Shown here: piece after piece, positions 1 to 10,510 of the stretch
How the letters are laid out: the number at the start of each line of letters is the position of its first letter
Numbering within the stretch: the first letter of the stretch is position 1
Source: Sporolactobacillus mangiferae
GTDB lineage: Bacteria; Bacillota; Bacilli; Bacillales; Sporolactobacillaceae
Direction of reading: 5' to 3'
Length of the DNA: 64,000 nt
Assembly (NCBI RefSeq): GCF_023336505.1
Contig: NZ_JAMAST010000004.1
Coordinates: forward strand, 1 to 64,000
Notes under the pieces: generated by a model
What the model saw: the letters and a program-made list of their open reading frames with translations, nothing else
Told to the model about the DNA's origin: nothing
The model's database searches: none
Program-made: the position numbers and the translations under genes

Positions 1-465
1 TTGATAATTCAGACGACATATTATTTAAAACAGTTTTATTATAATTTTTTGAAATTATAAATAAATAGTTTTTTTGGATTTTAACATAATTGCCAAATTA
101 CCGATTTATCGCGATTTCAGTAACAAATGTCACATTAATTTTCATAAATAGGTCTAAATAACGATATTGCTATCCATCCATAAGGATGAATTTTATGGAA
201 GTTTTTTTCTATTAATTAATACTGATTATTATTTAGAATTATATCTTAGAGTTAAACGAACACTAATTTATAATTAGTATCATTAGCTAATTGATACCTG
301 ACATAAATTATATTGATAACTTTAATTTAATGTAAACGTTTCATTTACCGAAAAATATTTTTAATTTTTTACGATTGTACCTTTATCCAAAATTATGGTA
401 GATTTTTCTTGCTCATTGTCTGATCTCCATCAAAGATAGAATAAACGCTAAATGATAAATTTTAT
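1..465. other. AT-rich stretch without a recognisable gene
   Basis: This stretch is far richer in A and T than the rest of the window and has stop codons throughout all frames. I see no convincing ribosome site or protein similarity. It may be degraded or horizontally acquired DNA, because the first recognisable item to its right is a fragment of an ABC-transporter ATPase. Confidence 0.5.
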
Positions 466-582
466 ATGAATATTATGAATTTTCAGTTCTATTTAGGTTT
501 TCTTCTCCACCATATAAACTCATCAATATCGATTTTTTTAACAAAATGTTCATATTATTTTGTTAGGTTCTTTTACATCCTA

Positions 583-720
583 CGTCAGGTTGCAAACCAT
601 TGGCTGAAACGCTTTAACCTAACTGATGTCGCCAACCGCAGGGTTTCTGCCTATTCGGGCGGTGTGCGCAGGAGTCTGGACATCGCTCGGAATCTGGACT
701 GCTCGCCAACGTTCGTGGAA
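583..720 (+). pseudogene. Fragment of a drug-export (DrrA-type) ABC ATPase
   Basis: The reading frame contains a short run around the ABC signature, with YSGGVRRSLDIA preceded by LTDVANRRV. This is the pattern of DrrA/ABC-2-type ATPases (usually YSGGMRRRLDLA). No Walker A motif lies upstream, and the frame loses similarity directly after the signature, before any Walker B aspartate. The fragment covers about 45 of roughly 300 residues, so it cannot work as an ATPase. It is a remnant, and no partner permease is visible. What is seen is the motif; the family assignment rests on that motif alone. Confidence 0.5.
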
Positions 721-741
721 AATACACTCCGGGTGCAGGAT

Positions 742-918
742 AACTTCATCAATACGGTTTATTAAAAACCCTTAGGATTGCTAAGGCAGAGACAGTAATT
801 GATGGTCAATATTTCTCGACTGTAACACTTAATGATCTAAATACACGTAATAATACTTCTGTTGTTAGGTTTGAGGTGAAGGAAGGCGCGAAACATCAAG
901 GATCACGCGATGATTAAC
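742..918 (+). pseudogene. Short open stretch, possible gene remnant
   Basis: An open frame of about 58 codons without a good start runs from a stop near 742 to a TAA at 916. It encodes a hydrophilic peptide with a beta-strand-like central part and ends shortly before a dispersed repeat begins. I do not recognise the product. It may be the tail of a lost gene or chance. Confidence 0.15.
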
Positions 919-1014
919 AGTTTAACAATGAACCTTGGAAATCAGCTTTCTTTCTGCTATCTTCAATGATCAGACGCTAGATGAAGGAATTAGAAAAACC
1001 GGGCATAGCCTGGT

Positions 1015-1215
1015 CCTTAATCTCCAGCCATGTGTTATGGGTTCGTGTCTTTGGGTTCTGAATCGTCACTTCGGTTGCTCGCTTGCCGCGGGCGCACCGC
1101 GAGCCTCCTCAGACAAGCAAGAACCTGCGGGTCTCGCTGGCACGCTAATCCCGCAGGCGTCTCGCACCTCCGCTTTGATTCTCTGCCAAGACACTGGTTT
1201 ATTATATAGTTTAAA
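1015..1215. repeat. Dispersed repeat family A, with short lead-in
   Basis: This copy contains the marks shared by family A: GCTCGCTTGCCGCGGGC, then GCCTCCTC.GACAAGC, a CTGCGGG block, GCTGGCACGC, CCGCAGGCG and a final CACCTCCGCTTTGAT. Comparable blocks occur near 1500, 7085, 11230, 14408, 17880, 24285, 45270 and 53545, always between genes. The lead-in GGGTTCGTGTCTTT is shared with the copy near 53515. No long open frame is conserved among copies, so this is non-coding repeat DNA. Confidence 0.7.
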
Positions 1216-1282
1216 TTCGGTGCAAAATCTTATACTTTCTTTACTTTTTAGAAAAACCGGGCAAAAAACGCCCGGTCCTTAC

Positions 1283-1338
1283 TTCCGCAGGATGCGGTGG
1301 CTTCCGCGTTGTGCACAGGACGTACTTTCACAGGATGC
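1283..1338. repeat. Dispersed repeat family D
   Basis: The block contains TTCCGCAGGATGCGGTGGC, TTCCGCGTTG, ACAGGACGTACTTTC and ACAGGATG. Nearly the same block occurs at 53349-53430, there in two tandem units, and a partial copy lies at 17855-17885. It sits directly upstream of the family C tandem repeat. Confidence 0.65.
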
Positions 1339-1349
1339 CGTTTGACTGC

Positions 1350-1458
1350 GATTTACCGACCATTCAGCATGATTTACCGGTCATTCCTGCGCTATTTACC
1401 GGTCATTCAGTACGATTTACCGGTCACTAATCATCATTTACCGGTCATCGCGTGTTTT
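1350..1458. repeat. Tandem repeat family C, TTTACCGGTCAT monomers
   Basis: Five monomers of about 21 bp, each beginning with ATTTACCGGTCAT or a one- to two-base variant, follow one another with a variable 8-9 bp filler. The conserved half and the random filler give a clear period of two helix turns. Shorter arrays of the same monomer occur at 16960, 45200, 39408 (degenerate) and 6985 (very degenerate). Confidence 0.75.
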
Positions 1459-1469
1459 CACAGTTTTCT

Positions 1470-1690
1470 ACCGGAGTCTTTGATCTGTTTGTTTTGTTGG
1501 CATCAACGCTCCAGCTGCTCGCATCAACTGTGCACGACCGCGGGCAGTCTAGGAGCATCTCCCCAGACAGGCTAAAATCTGCGGGGTCTCACGGCACGCA
1601 TTAACCAGAGCGATCAGCAAGAACGTTGCACAGGCGCCAGTGCACCTCTGCCTGGATTCTCGGCCAAGTTACTGGACTATTGGTTTGAAT
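1470..1690. repeat. Repeat linker plus family A copy
   Basis: The family C array is followed by TCTTTGATCTGTTTGTTTTG, TTGGCATC and then a degenerate family A copy ending GCACCTCTGCCTGGAT. The same order (C array, this linker, family A) is found at 45200-45370, so the three parts behave as one composite unit. No gene is supported here. Confidence 0.6.
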
Positions 1691-1855
1691 ACACGGGAAC
1701 ATTCTATACTTTCTTATCGTGGCACAAAAGCACGAGTCTCTTATTGGATGAAGAAGCTTGAACTCTTTCGATGTTACTGATGGATTCACCAGTTCTCAAT
1801 AATGTTAGCCCTTTCATTTTCTAGCTTTCTGCTTTTTGACCAGCCAGTTTCTTCC

Positions 1856-2476
1856 TTATTTTGTTCCCTGTTCTATGTCACCGTTGACACCCAGAAGCCC
1901 TCGATAAAACATCATATCCAGTTCATGGTCAATTTGCTGTAGCAGTTGCGGTGTCAGTTTGAACTTATCCATATGCTGCGGGTTGCGGAAATACTGAAAA
2001 AACATGTCGATATAAATAAACACCGCTGTGTCGCTTAAATTGTCGGCAATATACCCCTCTTTTCGCCCACGTGCAACAAAATGGCGCCAGAAATTACTTT
2101 GGCTGCCAAATAACCGATTCACTTCGCTATTGTTCTGATACAGCCGGAAAACGAAATCAATCATTTTTATATGCACACGGCTGAACATGCGCTTTGACAA
2201 ACGCTGCATACGTTGCGCAACCTCTGGAAATGTCAGACTTTGATCCTTTAAGTAGCTCATTACCATATCATGATACTTGGTGAGCATCCGCATCGCTATC
2301 GCCTGAGACAGTTCTTGCTTGCTTGAAAAATATTTGTAAAGCGTCGCTGATGAAATACCGATATTCCGTGCTAACTGGCGCATTTCAATTGTCTCCGGGT
2401 CTGCTTTGATATACATATCAGTAGCAACTCTTAGAATGCGCGCCCGCATCATTGCTTTTCGTTCACTTCTTTTCAT
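1856..2476 (-). CDS. TetR/AcrR-family repressor of the adjacent efflux transporter
   Basis: The protein is a TetR-type dimeric repressor. The helix-turn-helix lies about 25-50 residues from the chosen start, with the typical QLARNIG.SSATLYKYFSSK recognition region, followed by a variable alpha-helical ligand domain. I chose the ATG at 2476 because it gives the usual short arm before the first helix (206 residues). In-frame alternatives are ATG 2512, ATG 2518 and TTG 2548, none with a good ribosome site, and the last lies inside the operator. The gene is divergent from the ABC transporter at 2624. A perfect inverted repeat covers the transporter's -35 box, so the repressor probably controls the transporter and itself. 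The inducer is unknown. Confidence 0.85.
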   Translation of the reverse strand: MKRSERKAMMRARILRVATDMYIKADPETIEMRQLARNIGISSATLYKYFSSKQELSQAIAMRMLTKYHDMVMSYLKDQSLTFPEVAQRMQRLSKRMFSRVHIKMIDFVFRLYQNNSEVNRLFGSQSNFWRHFVARGRKEGYIADNLSDTAVFIYIDMFFQYFRNPQHMDKFKLTPQLLQQIDHELDMMFYRGLLGVNGDIEQGTK

Positions 2477-2547
2477 TAGCTGTCCACGCCACACTTCCCG
2501 TTTCTTGTTCATTAACATTATTTTAAGAATTTCTTTGTTTTTTGTCA

Positions 2548-2592
2548 AAAAACTAAAACATTATTGACATTATGTTTTAGTTTTTGTATATT
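2548..2592 (+). promoter_or_regulatory. SigA promoter overlapped by a perfect TetR operator
   Basis: Arms AAAAACTAAAACAT (2548-2561) and ATGTTTTAGTTTTT (2572-2585) form a perfect 14-bp inverted repeat around a 10-bp spacer. The spacer contains TTGACA (2564-2569), and TATATT (2587-2592) follows after exactly 17 bp. A ribosome site, AAGGAGGAGAC, precedes the ATG at 2624. A repressor bound to this palindrome would sit on the -35 box of the transporter gene. Confidence 0.85.
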
Positions 2593-2623
2593 TGTCTTGT
2601 GTAAACAATAAAGGAGGAGACAG

Positions 2624-4609
2624 ATGGCTTTTCTCGAATTACAAAACATTCATAAATCGTACTTTTTAGGCAAAGAAGAATTCCCGGTCCTGAAAGGCAT
2701 TGATCTCCAGCTCGAACGGGGCGAATTCGTTTCGATCCTGGGAGAATCCGGCGGTGGCAAATCAACCCTGATGAACATCATCGGCGGATTGGACCGTAAA
2801 TTTACGGGTCAGGTAAAGGTAGAAGGAAAACTGCTGGATCATACCAAGGAAAAGCAGTTGGACAACTACCGCCGCAGTACGATCGGCTATATCTACCAAT
2901 CGTATAATCTGATCAGCCATTTGAACATTGTTGAAAATGTTCTGGTCTCTTTAGATATGACAACACTGAGCGGCAGCCAGCGAAAAGAACGGGCAATCGA
3001 GTTGCTCAAAAAAGTCGGCCTGGGTGAGCATTTAAAGAAACGTCCAAGCCAGCTTTCAGGAGGTCAGAAACAGCGGGTGGCCATTGCAAGAGCACTCGCC
3101 AGCGATCCTGACATCATCATCGCTGATGAACCGACAGGTGCGTTGGATTCAAAGAATACTGCGGAAGTGCTCAAGCTTCTGGAACAAATTGCAGTGGAAG
3201 GCAAGCTGGTTATCGCCGTCACCCATTCCAAAGAAGTGGCAGGCCATGGTACGCGAATCGTTCATCTGACCGATGGAAAGATTGATGGAGACACGCGACT
3301 GAAACCCGCTTATGAACTGCCTGAAAATGTGCAGACAGACTTCCATCAAAAACCACTTTCCGCCGGAGCAAGTTACAAAAATGCTTTTAAACACCTCTCT
3401 TTTAACTTCTGGCGCAATTCGATCATTATGCTGGGAACGGCAATCGGACTGTTTGCCGTACTGCTCTTCAGCGGCCTCGGAAACGGAATTAACGCGTTCA
3501 TCCAGGATCAAATCAATTCAATGATCAATCCCAATTCGATTACAGTGATGAAGAATCCGACCGGTAAGAAAATGACCAGCACCGAGCTGCAGCAGTCGAT
3601 GCAGCAATTTGCAAGCGACCCGTCTAAGCTGCTGCTTACAGACGATCAGGTTGACCGCCTGAACGACTTAAAACACGTTGATAAGGTAGAGCCTGGTTAT
3701 CAGCTCAGCACGTACACCCTGTCCTATAATAAGAAGAATTCGAACAGCTCAGGCATCCAGACATGGACGAAGGCATTTGCTGAAGACACTGTCAAAACCG
3801 GGCATGCACCTGGAGACAATGAGATTGTGATCAATAAGAACGAAGCAATCGCTCTGTCCAGTGCCAAAACCTACAAAAAACTGCTGGGAAAAGAAATCAA
3901 CCTGACCTTTCAATGGATCAATAAGAAAAACCAGCCCATCCAGGTGACCGGTAAGCTTAAAGTCGTCGGATTTCTGAATGGCGGACAAGCAAGCATCCCG
4001 GCGATCACCAATTACCACACGATGCGTGAACTGATCGAGAAGAAGAACGGTGAAACGAAGGCAAATTTTGTTTCTGTTAACGTTACCGAGATCGACTATG
4101 TAAAACAGGTCGCCAAGAAGATCCAGGGATTAAAAGACGACGGCAAATATGTTTATGGATCGATTACCGTCGGCGACATTTTGGATACGGTGAATCAATA
4201 TGTCCAGATGGCTTCGATTGTCCTTTCAGCAATCGCCGGCATTTCACTTGTTGTCTCCGCGCTTATGATCATCGTGACCATGTATATGTCGGTCTCTGAA
4301 CGAACGAAGGAAATCGGCATTCTGCGCGCACTGGGGCAACGGAAAAAAGATATTCGCCGTCTGTTTACCGCCGAATCGATTCTGATCGGACTGTTTTCTG
4401 CAGCACTCTCCATAATCCTGGCATACGGATTCAGCGCGCTGCTCAATCATCTGCTCTACAGTATCGTTAAATTCAACATTGTCCAGATTACAATTACCAA
4501 CATCATCACAACGGTGATCATCGCTCTGGTGATCTCATTTATTGCCGCGCTTCTGCCGGCAAGACGCGCGTCACGGCTGAATCCAATTGATGCACTGTCT
4601 GCGGACTAA
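2624..4609 (+). CDS. MacB-like ABC transporter, fused ATPase and permease
   Basis: The 661-residue protein couples ATP hydrolysis to movement of a substrate, likely an antimicrobial or lipophilic compound, across or out of the membrane. The ATPase domain fills residues 1-230: Walker A GESGGGKST at 40-48, signature LSGGQ at 144-148, Walker B IIIADEP at 164-170. A first membrane helix near 265-285 is followed by a large extracellular domain of about 230 residues. Three more helices carry the FtsX-like pattern with ERTKEIGILRALG, and the protein ends in ARRASRLNPIDAL. The ATPase-plus-FtsX layout is that of MacB/YtrE-type exporters. It starts after a strong ribosome site and is controlled by the divergent TetR gene. 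The actual substrate cannot be read from the sequence. Confidence 0.9.
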   Translation: MAFLELQNIHKSYFLGKEEFPVLKGIDLQLERGEFVSILGESGGGKSTLMNIIGGLDRKFTGQVKVEGKLLDHTKEKQLDNYRRSTIGYIYQSYNLISHLNIVENVLVSLDMTTLSGSQRKERAIELLKKVGLGEHLKKRPSQLSGGQKQRVAIARALASDPDIIIADEPTGALDSKNTAEVLKLLEQIAVEGKLVIAVTHSKEVAGHGTRIVHLTDGKIDGDTRLKPAYELPENVQTDFHQKPLSAGASYKNAFKHLSFNFWRNSIIMLGTAIGLFAVLLFSGLGNGINAFIQDQINSMINPNSITVMKNPTGKKMTSTELQQSMQQFASDPSKLLLTDDQVDRLNDLKHVDKVEPGYQLSTYTLSYNKKNSNSSGIQTWTKAFAEDTVKTGHAPGDNEIVINKNEAIALSSAKTYKKLLGKEINLTFQWINKKNQPIQVTGKLKVVGFLNGGQASIPAITNYHTMRELIEKKNGETKANFVSVNVTEIDYVKQVAKKIQGLKDDGKYVYGSITVGDILDTVNQYVQMASIVLSAIAGISLVVSALMIIVTMYMSVSERTKEIGILRALGQRKKDIRRLFTAESILIGLFSAALSIILAYGFSALLNHLLYSIVKFNIVQITITNIITTVIIALVISFIAALLPARRASRLNPIDALSAD

Positions 4610-4672
4610 TGCTCACATCCTCATTTCTTATGATTTAAGCCTGACCAGGCCACTGGCCTGCAACTCATTTTT

Positions 4673-4706
4673 GACAAACTCCATGCCTCGCCGCATGGAG
4701 TTTGTC
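4673..4706 (+). terminator. Strong hairpin after the ABC transporter
   Basis: Arms GACAAACTCCATGC and GCATGGAGTTTGTC form a perfect 14-bp stem with a six-base loop, 64 bp after the transporter stop. No clean T-run follows, so it may act as a terminator or as an mRNA-stabilising stem. A smaller palindrome, CAGGCCA-C-TGGCCTG, lies just before it at 4646-4660. The hairpin overlaps the region where the rhamnosidase gene should begin. Confidence 0.55.
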
Positions 4707-6851
4707 GTTCATCCATCATTTTATTCAGAGACACCGAGGTTGCACGTCTTCGCACATACGGAAGCAAGTAAACAGCATGTTTATAATCTTTATCTCAACG
4801 GGAAAGCCGTCGGCATCGGTCCGGCACGCAGTAACGGCACAAGCCAGTACTATAATACTTATGATGTGACCGATCTGATCCGAAAGGGAGACAATGTGAT
4901 CAGCGCGATCAATTACGCGACTGCAGGAAAATCCTTTCTGGTTCAGATGACTGTTTATTATACAGACGGCACCAAGAAAGTCGTTGTAAACTCTGGTCGG
5001 GATGCCGGCAATTGGAAAACCCTGGACGGTACGTCCGCATTCGGCGACAACGGAACGAGCGTCGGAACCGGCTATTATAAGCAGGCGGCGGAAAATATTG
5101 ATGCCACGAAGTATCCGTTCGGATGGAACACGATCGGTTTCAATGACTCAGCCTGGCAGAATGCTTCTGTAACAGGGACAATCATTGATCAGAGCAAAGA
5201 AAACTTAACGCCGTATACATCGGAAAATACAACCCTTCACTCTGTCCGTGCACAAAAAGTGACGCATAAATCGGATCGGGAGGTTATTGATCTGGGCAGT
5301 GAAATCATTGGCGGATTACAGTTAAGCATCAACAGCCCGGACTCCCGGAAAATAACGGTACGTTACGGGGAACAGCTGGATCGTTCGGGAAATGTAAAAT
5401 ATAAATTAAATGCAGGCAATGATTACGAAGAAACATGGACACTGAAAAAAGGGCATCAGACAATTGAAACGACCGGCATGAAGAATTTCCGTTACGTTGA
5501 AATTCTAAATGCTCCTGATGAACTAAACGTCAATCAGGTTCAGGGAAGTGCCATGCGGCAGGATTTTGATGATCACGCCTCTTCATTTACCTCATCAAAC
5601 CCGTTGCTGAACCGAATTTACAACTTGACCAAATACACGGTCAAAGCCACCAATCAGGATCTGTACACCGACTCACAGGCTCGGGAACGGCGCGCCTACG
5701 AGGGTGATGCGCTGATTAACGCCCTTTCCAGCTATGCGTTTGAGGCTGATTATTCTCTGGCCCGCCACTCTCATGAGTATTTGATCGACAATCCGACATG
5801 GCCGGCCGAATATAAACTTTTTTCAGTTGAAGTCGCTTGGAACGACTATCTGTATACGGGCAACAAGGCCTCTCTGGTCGCTAATTATAACAAGCTGAAA
5901 GAGAAACTGTTCCTGAATAATTATAATCCGGAACTGGGACTGGTTAAGGGAGACTGCCTGGTCGACTGGCCGACCGTTGAACGGGACGGCTATCAATTTT
6001 CCGATTACAATACTGTATTTAACTCGATTTCGGCAGGCGCTTATGAAGACATGGCCAAAATTGCTCAGGCCATTGGCAAGCACGAGGATAGTCAGTTATA
6101 TAGTGACCGGGCGAAGGCGATCAAAGAAGCAATGATAAAGAAGCTTTATGATCCTGAAAAAGGTGCGTTTCATGATTCACTCAGCACTTCCGGAACACTG
6201 TCGCAGCATGCGACTGCCTTCGCATTAGCCTATGATGTTTTTGATAATCAATCAATGGCGGACAAACTGGCCGAAACAATTAAAAGTCAGGGCAAATTTA
6301 AAACAAGTATCTATGGTGCTTACTTTGTGCTGAGAGGATTATATCATGCGAATGCGGGAGAAGTCGCTGAGCAGCTGTTACTTAATACGGACTCTTCCGA
6401 TAAGCGGACCTATGCACATGTGCTGAACGATTTAAATGCAACCATCACTCCGGAAGCATGGGATGAAACGCTCAAAGGAAATCTGACTTTTTCACACCCA
6501 TGGGGATCGGCACCCGCAAGCCAGATTGTTGAGGGGCTGTTCGGCATTCAACCGCTGACTCCAGGCTTTGACACATTCCAGGTGAAACTGCAGCCAGGTA
6601 ACATCGATCGCGCAGCCATCAAGGTACCTACCATTAAGGGCAACATTACTGCATCCTATCTTTTGAAGAGAAATCGATTGAAAGTGACTGTCCAGATTCC
6701 CGAAAACAGCAAAGCCTGGATCTATCTTCCATTGTCCAAGGCACAGAAGAAACAGCTAATTGTCGATGGACACTCAGTTAAAGGAACCCAGGACGGTTCT
6801 TATCTTAAAATCGACCTTGGGTCAGGAGGGCATGTCCTTTATCTCAATTAA
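4695..6851 (+). CDS. GH78 alpha-L-rhamnosidase, N-terminus apparently missing
   Basis: The protein belongs to the GH78 inverting glycosidases, which release terminal rhamnose from plant glycosides or polysaccharides. It shows the N-terminal beta domain (LYLNGKAVGIGPARS, YDVTDLIRKGDNVI), a second beta domain, and the (alpha/alpha)6 domain with DSQARERRAYEGDALIN, the usual acidic catalytic stretch. The C-terminal beta domain begins near TPGFDTFQV. Family members normally start with a WIW.P...F.K.F segment, which is absent here. The open frame reaches back to a TTG at 4587, but no start has a ribosome site, and the first useful ATG (4695) lies inside a strong hairpin. No signal peptide is present. 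The gene is probably 5'-truncated and may be poorly expressed. Confidence 0.8.
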   Translation: MEFVVHPSFYSETPRLHVFAHTEASKQHVYNLYLNGKAVGIGPARSNGTSQYYNTYDVTDLIRKGDNVISAINYATAGKSFLVQMTVYYTDGTKKVVVNSGRDAGNWKTLDGTSAFGDNGTSVGTGYYKQAAENIDATKYPFGWNTIGFNDSAWQNASVTGTIIDQSKENLTPYTSENTTLHSVRAQKVTHKSDREVIDLGSEIIGGLQLSINSPDSRKITVRYGEQLDRSGNVKYKLNAGNDYEETWTLKKGHQTIETTGMKNFRYVEILNAPDELNVNQVQGSAMRQDFDDHASSFTSSNPLLNRIYNLTKYTVKATNQDLYTDSQARERRAYEGDALINALSSYAFEADYSLARHSHEYLIDNPTWPAEYKLFSVEVAWNDYLYTGNKASLVANYNKLKEKLFLNNYNPELGLVKGDCLVDWPTVERDGYQFSDYNTVFNSISAGAYEDMAKIAQAIGKHEDSQLYSDRAKAIKEAMIKKLYDPEKGAFHDSLSTSGTLSQHATAFALAYDVFDNQSMADKLAETIKSQGKFKTSIYGAYFVLRGLYHANAGEVAEQLLLNTDSSDKRTYAHVLNDLNATITPEAWDETLKGNLTFSHPWGSAPASQIVEGLFGIQPLTPGFDTFQVKLQPGNIDRAAIKVPTIKGNITASYLLKRNRLKVTVQIPENSKAWIYLPLSKAQKKQLIVDGHSVKGTQDGSYLKIDLGSGGHVLYLN

Positions 6852-6901
6852 TGTTGATTGGACTTTCCCGGCCGTGATAAATGGTCATATTACTAACAAG
6901 C

Positions 6902-6930
6902 AACAGCGGGTGAATGTTTCACTCGCTGTT
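6902..6930 (+). terminator. Rho-independent terminator after the rhamnosidase
   Basis: Arms AACAGCGGGTGAA and TTCACTCGCTGTT pair over 13 positions with one G-T pair and a short loop. They are followed by TTGTATTTTG. The stem lies 50 bp after the stop codon. Confidence 0.75.
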
Positions 6931-6979
6931 TTGTATTTTGCCAGTTAAAAGAGCAAGTGGGTGGTTCACACGTGATCCG

Positions 6980-7170
6980 TGCTGAATGACCGGTAAATCT
7001 TATATTTGGTCATCGCGAGAAGCATTTACCGTTCATGGTTAGAAAGCGGGAAAAAACGCCTGATCCCTTGCCAGTGATCTTGTACCTGGTGGGCTCTTCA
7101 GCTACTCGCTTGCCACGGACGAACCGCAAGTCTCCTCGGACAAGCAAGACCTTGTTTTGATGCCTGGATA
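6980..7170. repeat. Degenerate family C and family A repeats
   Basis: Two decayed TTTACCG.TCAT monomers (6985-7038) are followed by a short family A copy with CTACTCGCTTGCCACGG, TCCTCGGACAAGC and TTTTGATGCCTGG. Nothing coding is visible between the rhamnosidase terminator and the end of lacG, about 430 bp. Confidence 0.5.
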
Positions 7171-7251
7171 TGAAATTGTTATTGGGCTGGGTGTCAGGCA
7201 AAATTTTATACTTTGCCACAAATCCATTAACCATAGAATGTATAAATAATA

Positions 7252-7282
7252 GAATCCAGGTTCCGGCATGGCTCCTGGATTC
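7252..7282 (-). terminator. Possible terminator of the lac operon
   Basis: Arms GAATCCAGG and CCTGGATTC form a 9-bp stem about 90 bp beyond the lacG stop. The tail on the minus strand, TATTATTT, is only moderately T-rich. Confidence 0.4.
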
Positions 7283-7372
7283 TTAGCAGATTTTTGAAAA
7301 CTGCTGATTGTGATTTTAACCACTTTGAACGGTTTCATTAAATCTCTGTTTATATCACCTGGCTGACGTAAA

Positions 7373-8818
<1,446 letters not shown>

Positions 8819-10510
8819 TCAAATATTTTCACTGACAAAACGAAGTGCCTTGTCCGCATCCCGCGTTAGCTCAATATACTGTCGGCCACTTGTTGTTACC
8901 ATTTTCGTGTCATATTTGTCGCAGATATTCTTCAGATTGTCCTTCATGCTTTCCATCTGCGGTGCAAGAATCACCAGATCCATATCCTGAATCAGGTCCA
9001 TATCCGCTCCATAGGCGCGTGCCGCAGCATTCAGCGGAAGTTTCCTTTCACTTGCGGTCTTGTTCAAAGCATTGGCGAGAATTCCGCTCGTCCCTCCGCC
9101 AGCACAGATCACCAGAACATTAGTTTCTTTATCGATCGTTTTCGCTTCGCCTGACTGAGTTTCGTGATTGTCGGCAACCGCAGCATCCTTGTCAGTTGCT
9201 GCGACTCTGGATTGGCCACTCGCTGCAGGTGCGGCGTCTGCGGCGGCTTCCTCAGCAATCAGCTGAATGTCATAGGCACGCATAAATGGATAGTAAATCA
9301 GCACATCGATAAGCAGCATTACGGCAACCATCAGAAAGGAAAGTACGGCAAAGCGTGTACTCATTACGATACCGATCGGTGCCGGAAGTGTCCATGGCAG
9401 ATAATAGATAAATCCGCTCATGTGCAAAGTGGAAACGAAGAACTTGAGAATGGCGACGTTAAGCATCGGTGTCAAAATAAACGGAATGAAAAATACCGGA
9501 TTCATAATGATTGGCGTACCAAAAAGAATCGGCTCATTGACCGAGAAACTGACCGGCACAAAGGTTGCCTTACCGACGGCCTTAAGCTGTCTCGATTTTG
9601 CCAGAAGCAGGAACATATAGGCGAGGACAAACGTTGATCCGGTACCGCCCAGATTCATGACATAGTCCATTGTGTTATTCGCAAACACATGCCAAGGATG
9701 CTCGCCCGCCTGATAAAGTTTCATATTTGCGTCTGTATTGGCCAGCATGATCGCGATTACCGCCGGCTGAACGATGGATGGTCCCTGAATACCGATGAAC
9801 CAGAAGAAAGCCATCGCACCTGCAATGATCATCAGGCCGATATACGAGTCCGTACCCGAGAAAAGCGGGGACAGAACCGTAATGATTGACTGTGCAAGAT
9901 TCTGATTGTGTGAAATGGTACGGAACACAATATCAAACAACCAGAAAGCAAGTACGGAAAGTGCCATAGGAATCAAGTCTTTGAACGTCTGAGAAATATT
10001 CTGCGGGACCTGCGGCGGCATCTTAATGGTCACGTTATTCTTAATACATACATAATAAATGTTCGGCACAATTAATCCGATGATGTACGCGCAGATAAGC
10101 CCTTTTGTCCCGAGAAATGAAATATCGATGCCTGTTTTGAGTGGATCTGCAGCCACAATAAAGAAACAGATCTCCGAGGCAATAATCACCGATATCGGAT
10201 TGACCGGATTGGTTTTTGGCAGCGACAGATTCTTATAATCAGTCAACGATTTAGCTGTTGTCGCTGCAATGAAAATGGCCAACAGCCCCATTGAGAAATT
10301 ATAGGCTTTCAATAAATAGTTTTGTACATTGGCACTCCAGTAAAAACCCCAAATGTTCGGGATAAATGCAACAAGAAGAAACAGACTTGAAAAAAGAATA
10401 ACCGGCATGACGGCAATAAATCCGTCACGGATCGCGGACAGATACGGATTCGCCGCAATTTTTTCAAAAGTCGGCTTCATTTTAATCAACTGGTTGATTA
10501 ACCAATTCAT
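8819..10510 (-). CDS. lacE: PTS lactose-type EIICB component
   Basis: This is the membrane permease of a lactose/cellobiose-family PTS, which imports a beta-galactoside or related disaccharide while phosphorylating it. The N-terminal IIC domain has about ten hydrophobic segments and the family stretch GIQGPSIVQPAV. The C-terminal IIB domain carries the phosphocysteine in NVLVICAGGGTSG. The start at 10510 has AAAGGGGAGC upstream and gives 563 residues, the normal LacE size; the open frame extends further but without a ribosome site. It lies 171 bp after lacF, a gap with a small hairpin (TTGCCT/AGGCAA near 10551-10570), and abuts lacG. Confidence 0.92.
   Translation of the reverse strand: MNWLINQLIKMKPTFEKIAANPYLSAIRDGFIAVMPVILFSSLFLLVAFIPNIWGFYWSANVQNYLLKAYNFSMGLLAIFIAATTAKSLTDYKNLSLPKTNPVNPISVIIASEICFFIVAADPLKTGIDISFLGTKGLICAYIIGLIVPNIYYVCIKNNVTIKMPPQVPQNISQTFKDLIPMALSVLAFWLFDIVFRTISHNQNLAQSIITVLSPLFSGTDSYIGLMIIAGAMAFFWFIGIQGPSIVQPAVIAIMLANTDANMKLYQAGEHPWHVFANNTMDYVMNLGGTGSTFVLAYMFLLLAKSRQLKAVGKATFVPVSFSVNEPILFGTPIIMNPVFFIPFILTPMLNVAILKFFVSTLHMSGFIYYLPWTLPAPIGIVMSTRFAVLSFLMVAVMLLIDVLIYYPFMRAYDIQLIAEEAAADAAPAASGQSRVAATDKDAAVADNHETQSGEAKTIDKETNVLVICAGGGTSGILANALNKTASERKLPLNAAARAYGADMDLIQDMDLVILAPQMESMKDNLKNICDKYDTKMVTTSGRQYIELTRDADKALRFVSENI

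Noticed and set aside
935-1345. A 136-codon open frame on the plus strand
   Set aside because: Its codons are made of family A and D repeats that are not in a constant frame at other sites.
1350-1458. CRISPR-like or iteron-like array
   Set aside because: The conserved part is only 12-13 bp with 8-9 bp fillers, no cas genes, and no replication gene beside it; a plasmid origin is not supported.
2477-2548. Extended N-terminus of the TetR protein from a TTG
   Set aside because: The extension would overlap the operator and has no ribosome site.
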